Part shown: positions 56,347 to 64,000 of the stretch, piece after piece
How positions within the stretch are numbered: the stretch's first letter is position 1
How the letters are laid out: every line of letters begins with the position of its first letter
NCBI GenBank assembly: GCA_027257055.1
Contig: JAPVLO010000161.1
Coordinates: forward strand, 3,984,501 to 4,048,500
DNA from: Cephalopachus bancanus
Taxonomy: Eukaryota; Chordata; Mammalia; Primates; Tarsiidae
Reading direction: 5' to 3'
Length of the DNA stretch: 64,000 nucleotides
Translations under genes and position numbers: made by a program
Notes under the pieces: generated by a model
What the model saw: the letters and a program-made list of their open reading frames with translations, nothing else
Database searches by the model: none
Told to the model about the DNA's origin: nothing

Positions 56347-56821
56347 TTCCTTCTCTTCTCACTCCAGGTTGTCTCCCTAGGAAATCCCTTCCCCGCTCAC
56401 ATGTCTCTTGTCACTTCTATGCACAAGACATAATTTATATCACTTCTCGGAGCTCCTGACCCAAAGATCCAGTTTGCTACTGGTAGTTTCCTTCTGGGAA
56501 TGTCAAAATTACCTTAATTTCCACATGGCCAAGATTTCCAAACCGTATTCACGATCTACACCTCACACCTCTCTCTACCTGTTCTGCCTTGTAGGTTCGT
56601 GAGAGTTACTCATTGTTCAAGAGCTGTTCTACCTAGTGCTTCGGTAAGACAGGTGACATTCTTGCCTTCATGGAGCTTGAGGCAGACAGTCAAATACACA
56701 AATATGTGCACAAACAAGTGGACAGCACATCTGACAAAGGTAATGTCCTGGAGAGGGCCTGGGTGGCCATGAAGAGGGGCATTCAAGATGAGAGATGAAT
56801 GACAAAATAAGCCACCATGCA

Positions 56822-57196
56822 ATAAGAAGGAATGAAGTTCTGATACATGCCACAACATGGACAACCCTTAAAAATGTGACACTAAGTGAGAGAGGCCAGT
56901 CACGAAAGACCACGTGTTATATAGCTCCATTTATAGGAAGTGTCCAGAAAAGACAAATCTACAGAGACATAAAGTAGGTTGTGGTTGTCTAAGGATGGGG
57001 ACAGAGGAACATGGGAAGTGAGTGCTCATGGGCATGGGATTTCTTTCTGGAGTGGTGAAAATGTTCTAAAATCAATTGTGGTGATAATTTCACAACTCTG
57101 TGAATGGACTAAAGACCACTGACTGTTCACTTCAGATAAGTGAATGGTGTGTAATATGAATTCTGTCTCAATAAAGCTTTTATAAAAATAAAAATG
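56822..57196 (+). mobile_element. 5'-truncated L1M 3' end, sense, with target duplication
   Basis: Markers in order: GGAATGAAGTTCTGATACATG, AACATGGACAACCC, GCCAGTCACGAAAGACCAC, CTCCATTTATAGGAAGTGTCC, GGTGAAAATGTTCTAAAATC and TCTGTCTCAATAAAGC. AGCCACCATGCA flanks it on both sides (56810-56821 and 57197-57208). Confidence 0.88.
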
Positions 57197-57229
57197 AGCC
57201 ACCATGCAGAGATTAGGAAAAGTATTCAT

Positions 57230-58025
57230 GGCAGAAAGAACAGTGATGAAAGGACCCTGAGGCGGGAGCACCGTCTCTGGGGAAGCTTCCTGTCGTCCAC
57301 TGTGTGTCCAGAGGGTGCAGGGAGAGACCCTGGGAAAGCCAGGACTGGAAAAGCTAGGACTGGGAAAACTGGGACAGGAATGCTGGGACGGGGACTTGAA
57401 TTACATCCTAAGGGAAATGGAAACCCTGAAGCATTCTAAGCTGGGATGTAACATGATCTGGTTTAAAAATATCCTTTGGTGACTTGTGTGTGGAGAATGG
57501 ACTGTAGAGGGCTCCAGTAGAGACCAGGAGGCCAGTGTAGAGGCTGCCGCAGGGGGGGAAGCAGACGTGATGTGGTTGGGTGGGTGGGTGGGTGGGGGGA
57601 TAATGGCAGCAGAGAGAATTGGGTCTGTTGGGGGTGTGTTTGGAAGCTGTTGTTAACAGAATCTGTGGATGTATTGAATGTGAGAAATGGCAACAAGGGA
57701 GGGATTCGAGATGATCCTCAGCCCCTTGGCCTGAGCAGTAAGGTGGAGGGTATAGTGCTATTTCCTGAGGTGGCAAAGGCTTGGGCAGGGGATGGGGGTG
57801 TGCGTGAGGAGTTTCACTTTGTGCTAATTCTGAGGTCTTGATGGACATTCACGTGGAAATGCCGAGTGGGTGGTTGGATGAGAAGGGTCTGCAGGAATCA
57901 GAGCTGGATTTAGAGATCTGGGAGCTCGGTGATGCTATTTAAATTCATGGGGCTGCAGAGGCCACCCAGGGGAAATGTGTAACAGACAGGAAAGGGACGC
58001 CACACAGGGCCCTGGGGGATGGTGA
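57230..58025 (+). repeat. Long old interspersed repeat, class not named
   Basis: Phrases such as GGATGTAACATGATCTGGTTT, GTGGAGAATGGACTGTAG, GACATTCACGTGGAAATGCCG and GATTTAGAGATCTGGGAG follow the order of a common mammalian repeat. Similar sequence may occur at 8130-8340 and 62660-62950. I cannot name it with confidence. Confidence 0.45.
57578..57599 (+). other. G-quadruplex-forming motif
   Basis: Four GGG runs separated by single T bases are followed by a longer G run (GGGT four times, then six G). This is an ideal intramolecular quadruplex with 1-nt loops, on the coding strand and so also in the pre-mRNA. Confidence 0.85.
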
Positions 58026-58639
58026 CATGCAGAGAAGGGGCCAGTGAAACAGAGGGTGGAGGGACAGGTCTGAGCTTGAGGCAGCCCAGGGGAGGGCCAG
58101 GTACCCCTGGCGCAAAGGGAGAGCGAGTGGTCCTGCTGCCCAGCCAGACGTGTCACCTGGGACACTGTTCCTCGCCTTCTGGCCTGTCGGCAGCCAGTGC
58201 TCTGTCCTGTATGCCTCTCAAATCGCTCCCTGCCGCAGCCATCCTAGGGCATGCTGGTGTCGTCTCTCCCTTGGGCCTCTGTCGTCGCCCTTGGACCGGT
58301 TTAATTTCCATTGTATAGAATGAAGAAATGACCGAATAACGTCAGGATCCAAACTGCATCAAGGCAGGAGAGGAAGGAGCGAGCGGTGTGGAGACCTCAC
58401 CCCATTCCCTCCAGACATTCTCCAGTTTATAGCCCAGACTGCAACCCCAGGGTTCCCGTCAGAATGCAAATTGGATCACAGCCCCCATGCTTGAATGCTT
58501 GTACACTTGCCTTGTGGGATTAAGAGTTTAATCTCTTGTTTGTCCCGCACAGCCCTGCCTGCTCTGGTTTTAGCTTCCTCTCCAGTCCCAGCTAGGGTGG
58601 TTTCACATCTCTTGCTCTCACCTCACCACCTTCCTTCTC

Positions 58640-58960
58640 TTCTTCTTGCATCATCTGCCCCTGCCACAGGGCATTTGCACACGCCAGTCCTGCTATTGGG
58701 ATATCTTCTCTTCGCTCTTCCACCAATGAATTCCTTCTCATCACTCGGAAGTCAGCTCTCTGCAGCACCCTCTGGCACTCCTGATGAGGCCAGTTCCCTC
58801 CATTATTTGCTCTTAGAATGCCATGTGCTTCCCTTTCAGTAACCACTGCCAGTGATCCTACCACTCATTTTGTGATTATTTGATTATGTTCCCCCCATAC
58901 CCGAATACAAGCCCCTTGAAGGCTCCCGGTAAGTGCCCTTAGAGAACTGCCCTCAGAGAA
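58640..58960 (+). repeat. L2 3' end, sense
   Basis: It has CTTCTCATCACTCGGAAGTCAG, then CTCTTAGAATGCC, TTTTGTGATTATTTGATTATG and CAAGCCCCTTGAAGGCTCCC, the L2 closing order. Confidence 0.65.
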
Positions 58961-59518
58961 CTTATGAAAATTGAGAAGACAGAGAGAGAAGTGATTACTT
59001 CTGCTTTTGTGGCGCCAAATACTTATGCTTCTGATTGTCTAACCCCACCTTTCTCTTGGCTCCCTGATAAGTCTCACATGCACTTGAAATGCAGAAGCCA
59101 CAGGTTCCATTGCTCTAGTTTCTCCCTTCCTGCCTCTTGGCTAAAGCCAAACCAAGAATTAAAACCAAACAAGAGGTATCTCTTTGATATACTGAGTTCC
59201 TTTTCTCTGAATAAATACCCAGTAGTGATCCGGTGGTTCTGATCATCACATATTCCCTGCATGTCACAAAAACATCACATCACCTCATACATATGTACAA
59301 ATATTATGTAGTAATAAAAAATAAAGTTGGAATTCACAATTCTAAAAACAAAACAAAATTAAAAACCAAACGGGAGGGCATCAGCTGGAGCGTGGAGGGA
59401 AGGATTTAAGTCATGTTCAGTGTACCAGAGGATCTGAGGTTAAGTGTCCACCATGCTCCTCCTTCTTCAGCCCCTCCCTCCCCTGCCTGTTTTGATTTTG
59501 GAGTTATTTGGCAATTCA

Positions 59519-59755
59519 TTTTTTTTTTTTTTTTTTGAGTTGGAGTCTCACTCTGTCACCCAGACTGGAGTGCAGTGGCCGCTCCCGGCCACCGCAGCCT
59601 CCACCTGCTGGGCTCTGGCGATCCTTCCGCCTCAGCCTTCCGAGTTGCTGGAACTACAGGCGCGCGCTACCACACCTGGCTCATTTTTGATTTATTGTAG
59701 AGATGAGATCTCGCCAAGTTGCCCAGACGGGTCTCGAACCCGCAGGCTCAGGCAA
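59519..59755 (-). mobile_element. Lineage-specific Alu, antisense, 5'-truncated
   Basis: It runs from a T run and GAGTTGGAGTCTCACTC to GAACCCGCAGGCTCAGGCAA, where the left arm stops. The flanks share GGCAATT. Confidence 0.92.
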
Positions 59756-60019
59756 TTTTTTTACACAATGAAAATTGACTCCAGCCTACACGAAAGCAAC
59801 ACTTGGTGTTTAATGAATACAACCTCTGTGATTTCTGGAGAACACCTTGTCGTAGGTCCAAAATAATTTTGAGATAGTTCTGCTGGAACTGCTGGCTGGC
59901 AGCCAACCCTCACCCGTGTTCCCCTTTGACCGCCCTCTCCCCGCCCCCCAAATCTGAATCTTTTTAGGCCAGCCTTGGCACACCAAGAAAATTAAACCTG
60001 CCTATGTTAATGAACACCA

Positions 60020-60420
60020 CTGGGCCCTGAGCCAATGTGAGGGCTGTGTCCCTTTAATGCAGCTTCAATTTGCATCTTCTGATTACCTGTTTATTACCTA
60101 TCAGGTAAAAGAGTGATCTAGAGCATTGCACGCTTGCCCAGAGGTGGCAAGGAGCTGAACCGCATGGCTGGGAAACATCGCAGGAGGGATGAAAAAGGGG
60201 AGGAGAAGGAAGCTTCTCCCTGGATGATAAGCCTAATTGTTTTAAGCAGGGGGATTTCAAGTTCCCCACGCTCTGGATCAGCATGCAGCTCACAGGCTTT
60301 GGTAAGCTTGTGTGACAGGATAATCTCCTTTGTTCAATGCCCGAGGAGGATATTTTCTGCATTATTAGACAAGTCAATGAAGATAAAACAAAATATTAAC
60401 TATTTTAAGCCGCACTAGTC
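60020..60420. promoter_or_regulatory. Candidate conserved intronic element
   Basis: This repeat-free stretch has CAATTTGCATCTTCTGATTACC, CCTAATTG, AATCTCCTTTGTTCAATGCC (SOX-like CTTTGTTC) and GCATTATTAGAC. The site mix resembles neural enhancers. Conservation is not testable here. Confidence 0.3.
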
Positions 60421-61218
60421 CACCCCAAAGAAATTAAGCCACCTCATCCCAATTGTGCCGTGCTTCCTTGTCCTAAGGAGATGGAAGCTGAGCTAGTGGG
60501 ATGCCGGGCCAGTTCTGCAGGGACTTGCAGCCTCTCCCTCCCCATGCACGAGTCTCCTCTTCTCCGGGTGGTGGCAGAACCAGAGGCCTTGTTTCCAGGC
60601 AAAGGAAGAGATGCATGAAACCTACATGAATACGGTAGGCATGTGACATCGATCAGCCTATTTCAGAAAGGTACCTATGTCTCTGTTGCAGGTATGTTAA
60701 AACGGCTAATCCTAGATCCAGGCTTTGGCAATTCGGAAATATTCGAATAATTCAGCATCCATATTCTATTGTACAAAAATGTCTGGCCCCGTGTTTGTAT
60801 CTGTGACACTGTATCACTTCCAATTGGCTTTTAAAAGACAGAAACCTGGCTGCCATGGCCTAAACAGTGACAGCATTTGCCTGCTTTTCTGGCTTCTTAG
60901 ACGCTGGAGCAGTCACTGCAAACCGGAGACGGCCCTTCATGGCTGGCTGGCTGGCTGACTCTCGGTTTTACGGGAGCTGTTGTCATTGTTGGTTCGGGGT
61001 GGGGGTTGTTTCAGGTCCTGCTGTACAGCCCTCCAGGAACCTGGGTGCTCCAATTCTTCTGTCCCCTCCATCCCCAACCCCTCTCCAAGTGACAAACCAT
61101 TGCAGGCTGCTGGCTTTACAGTTCTCTGTTCCAGTGTCTTAACTGGCTCTAGAGCTGCAGAAGTTTCCAGAAGACTACGAACACCTTCCTATGTGTGTAT
61201 GCGTGTGCATGCCTATGC

Positions 61219-61220
<2 letters not shown>

Positions 61221-61264
<44 letters not shown>
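61221..61264. repeat. (TG)n microsatellite
   Basis: About 22 uninterrupted TG units. Confidence 0.98.
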
Positions 61265-61266
<2 letters not shown>

Positions 61267-61308
61267 CAGCCCCTTACCTGCTTTATCTTCCAACCATTCT
61301 CCCATGCA

Positions 61309-61642
61309 CATGGTCCCTGACTTACAGTGGTTTGATTTATGATTTTCCAATTTCACAACGGTGTGATATGCATTCAGGAGAAACTGTATTTCAAGTACCC
61401 TTATGACCATCCGGTTGTTCACTTTCAGTACAGTATTCAATAAATTGCAGAGATATGCAACGCTGTATTATAAAATAGCCTTTGTGTAGGCTAATGTGAG
61501 TGCTCTGAGCACGTTTAAGGAAGGCTAGGCTGAGCTAGTATGTTCGGTAGGTGAGGCGTAGCAAATGCATTTTCCACTTAGGATATATGCAACTTACGAT
61601 GGGCTTATCAGGACAACCTCATCATAAGTCGAGGGGCAGCTG
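61309..61642. mobile_element. Non-autonomous DNA transposon (Tigger/mariner-like)
   Basis: The ends are inverted repeats (ATGGTCCCTGACTTACAGTGG / ATCATAAGTCGAGGGGCAGCTG) and TA follows on the right. Internal phrases are GCATTCAGGAGAAACTG, GTGTAGGCTAATGTGAGTGC and GCACGTTTAAGGAAGGCTAGGC. Confidence 0.75.
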
Positions 61643-61689
61643 TACGCTCAAGCAAACTCCCATCTCTGTTAATACTTGTGCTCAGCCCT

Positions 61690-61845
61690 GTTCTGGGTAT
61701 TTATATTTGCTATCTTATTTAATCTTCATGAGACTCTTTACCGAGTACAATTATCTCTGTTTTGTAATGAAGGAAACACTTGGCTTCCCTGACCCAAAGT
61801 CACACAGCTCATCAGTTTGTGGTGAGGGCTGGAGTTCAAACCAGA
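61690..61845 (-). repeat. MIR, antisense
   Basis: It has TATCTTATTTAATCTTCATGAG, CTCTGTTTTGTAATGAAGG, CCAAAGTCACACAGCTCATC and GGGCTGGAGTTCAAACC. Confidence 0.8.
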
Positions 61846-62049
61846 GCCTGTATCTTTGTTGGAGATATCGCCAGAGACCCGAAGGATTTGGGGCTAGCAA
61901 TTTGTTTGGGAGCCGATCCCCAAAAGCACCATGAGAGGGTGGGGACAGGTGGCAGGGGTGGGAACGAGTGGCTCACTGCTGCTGTGGGACGCTGGGACCC
62001 CCTGAGAAACTGTACAGCATCCAGGAGAGTGCACCGGGAGTCTTTTGTC

Positions 62050-62310
62050 TTTATAATGTGCTTTATTGAGATATAATTTGCATGCCATTCAAGTCTCCCA
62101 CTTGAAGCACAAAATTCAGTGACTTTTATTCACAGAATTGTGTGTCTGTAAACACAATCCATTTTAGAACATTTTTATTATCCCAGAAAGAAACCCCAGA
62201 CGTCTTAGCCATCATTCTTCTGCTCCTCCACCTCTCCCAGCCCTCGACAGCCACTAATCTCCTATTTGTCTCAATAGATTTGCTGGGAATTTTGTCCACC
62301 CTAATCCTGT
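62050..62310 (+). mobile_element. L1M-type fragment, sense
   Basis: It has GCTTTATTGAGATATAATTTGC, AAAATTCAGTGACTTTTATTC, CACAGAATTGTGTGTC, AAGAAACCCCAGACG and CGACAGCCACTAATCTCC; same family as 28165-28485. Confidence 0.7.
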
Positions 62311-62319
62311 CCTCCAGGA

Positions 62320-64000
62320 TTAGTTGGGTCACTCCTGGGTGCTTAATTCCCTGGTACTTCCAGCCTGCCCAGAGTGGAACCCATTCAGTGGCCCCAGAGT
62401 GCAACTGGCCAAGTCCACAACCACTGAGAAAATAAGCACCCACCAAAGACAGAGAGGCCCCAGAAAGCAGAAGACCTCGGCAGGTGTGGCCTCAGGGATG
62501 TGGGTCAGATTCTGACAGCATCTGCTTTCCTGGTTTCTTCTCTCTTCTCCTCCAAGGATGTTCTTTGCATCCCTCCATCAAATCGTACCTCCTTTCTTCT
62601 AAGACCCAGGAAGGTTGTGGAAAGCTTCTCACCACGTTCCTTCTATTGATTGCATCTTCTTCACAGGTAGGATGTCGATTTGGAGAGGAAGGGAGGGCAC
62701 GCCTCTCTGAGCTGAGACCTGGAGGATGAGATTGATCCGCTGAGCTGGTCCAGGAAGAGCGTCTGAAACAGTGGGTTCAAGTGCACTGGCAGGGCTTAGG
62801 CTTGGCAAGGATCAGAGGGGAAGTCAGGGCCTGGAATGTGGGTAGTGAGGGGGTAAGAGGCATGAAGTGAGGGAGAGGGTGGGGGAAGCAGACCCTGGGC
62901 AAGAAATTTGGATTTTATTCCAGAAGTAGTGGGAAGCCTCAAAGAGTTGAGACCTAGTCCGTTGGCTTAAGACATCATCCCTGGAACACTGAATTCCTTT
63001 TAGCCTTCTCCATTCCCGGGTGACCCTCATACAGCCACCGAACTCCAGTCCTATGACATGGGCCCTGTCACTAGCATTCTTGTAAGCCCGAGCAGCACTC
63101 TGTGCAAATTAGGAAAAGGTACCCTTTTCAAGACCCTTTTCTGCCATCTGCTGGAACACCATCATCATAAATATATGAGTCTACCATGGTGTACCCTAGA
63201 GTGGGGCAGTGCACAACCTGCACAACTTTACATGGCAGCCTTGCATACCACAGCAGATGTCTTTGAGGCTGTTGTATGAGTTGGCCAGGATTCCTTTTTC
63301 TCTTGTCATACATCCTAGAATCATGCTTCTGTTAGACGTTTCTGGTAGAACTGCCACATGTCACTGTACTCCTAGAGCATGTGCTCCATCGGCCAGGATG
63401 GAAGAGTTCTCCCTTGTATCAGCTGTAGCGTCTGTTCTAACACTAACCCTGCATCAATGTACAGCTAACTTGGGATCCATCCCCCTAACAGCACTGAGGT
63501 TGCCCTACCTTACTCACGACATTTGGCAGTAAGAGGTAGCTCAGGATGGCAGTTTTTCCACCTGTGGGGACAGGCCCTGCCTTCCAGCATCCTTGGGTCA
63601 GCCTCACGGCCTGGACCTTCCAAAGGCCTGCATGTTCTCCAACAGCCCTCCAGGGAGATAATCATGTGTAATCATGCTCGAGTCACCAGCTAAATGTCCA
63701 GGGAGGCAGCTTTGCATCACAGCTGCCTGTTTTCCTGTTCTGGGCCCCTTCAGAGACAGACGTGAGGGACAGTTGAGGCAGGGGATGTTTTTGAAGGCTC
63801 TTTGTTCTACCACCTGGGAAGTGGCCCACTTTGCCTGTGTCCCATTTATTCTGGTAATGAACTGTGCCCAGGTACTGCCCTGGGCATTGTTCTCTCTCTT
63901 CTGACAAGGAGGCACAGGCTTGGCTCCCAGTGTTGGGGGGAGGCGGGGGCGGAGGGGGGAGAATGAGGAGAAACAGGCCGGAGGCCCAGGGCTACTGTCA
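62320..64000. other. Intron stretch with little recognised
   Basis: Bases 62660-62950 resemble the unnamed repeat at 57230. The rest shows no exon or repeat that I can name. It ends in a G-rich block (63935-63959) of three long G runs. Confidence 0.45.

Larger units (their letters stand above)
9971..64000 (+). other. GALNT17: Downstream intron (partial, at least 54 kb)
   Basis: No segment resembling the next expected exon, which should carry the Gal/GalNAc-T motif, was found by reading all frames. All open frames over 100 codons either lie in Alus or have no recognised family. The stretch is therefore read as one very long intron, in keeping with the large introns known for this gene. Confidence 0.7.

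Noticed and set aside
63935..63959. Second G-quadruplex
   Set aside because: Only three long G runs plus a GG are present with uneven loops; weaker than the motif at 57578-57599.
9971..64000. Next GalNAc-transferase exon with the Gal/GalNAc-T motif
   Set aside because: No sequence coding a GGEN-type motif with the expected neighbours was seen, so it is taken to lie beyond the window. A profile search would settle this.

Overview
The window is nuclear DNA from a primate, on the + strand of a long, intron-dominated gene. Only two protein-coding segments are convincing: spliced exons at 4689-4863 and 9773-9970. Conceptually spliced, they read as consecutive parts of the catalytic domain of a polypeptide N-acetylgalactosaminyltransferase. 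The residues match GALNT17 (formerly WBSCR17) best, as far as I can judge from memory of the family. No other exon was found, so bases 1-4688, 4864-9772 and 9971-64000 are read as introns of this one gene. No gene start, gene end or second gene was recognised.

Organism: about twenty dimeric, 7SL-derived Alu elements mark it as a primate. They share diagnostic differences from human AluS/Y: a middle linker containing CAATAAAT, TACTTGGAAGGCTGAGGCGG in the right arm, and a 3' end GACTCCAACTC before the A tail. They also lack the linker insert I remember from lemur Alus, and the window has none of the tRNA-derived monomers common in galagos. A tarsier-like lineage is the best guess, held with moderate confidence. 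One older canonical Alu (24494-24737) is also present.

Layout: 1-10 kb holds the two exons, three near-full-length Alus (plus a right-arm scrap) and two MER5-type DNA transposons, each split by an Alu. 10-24 kb is intron with MaLR-type LTRs, a cluster of three antisense Alus at 19.2-20.8 kb, and an AT-rich homeodomain-motif cluster near 16.2 kb. 24-31 kb is dense nested repeat: a 5S rRNA pseudogene, an ERVL-like LTR split by a DNA transposon, and an antisense L1 ORF2 relic split by an Alu and another L1 piece. 31.9-37 kb holds one LTR nested inside another, with ATAT flanking repeats, plus a second copy of the inner LTR. 39-52 kb has more MaLR LTRs, MIRs, a broken mariner transposase and an unusual 306-bp retroposon built from two 128-bp units. 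54-64 kb holds another LTR, a hairpin-bearing Alu, a lineage-specific L1 tail, a full 3' L1M copy with target-site duplication, a G-quadruplex motif and microsatellites.

The most interesting signals are the tandem-unit retroposon at 52063-52368, the inverted Alu pairs that flank both exons (possible back-splicing or exon skipping), the nested LTR at 31886-33016, and the template-switch-like palindrome at 55663-55721.
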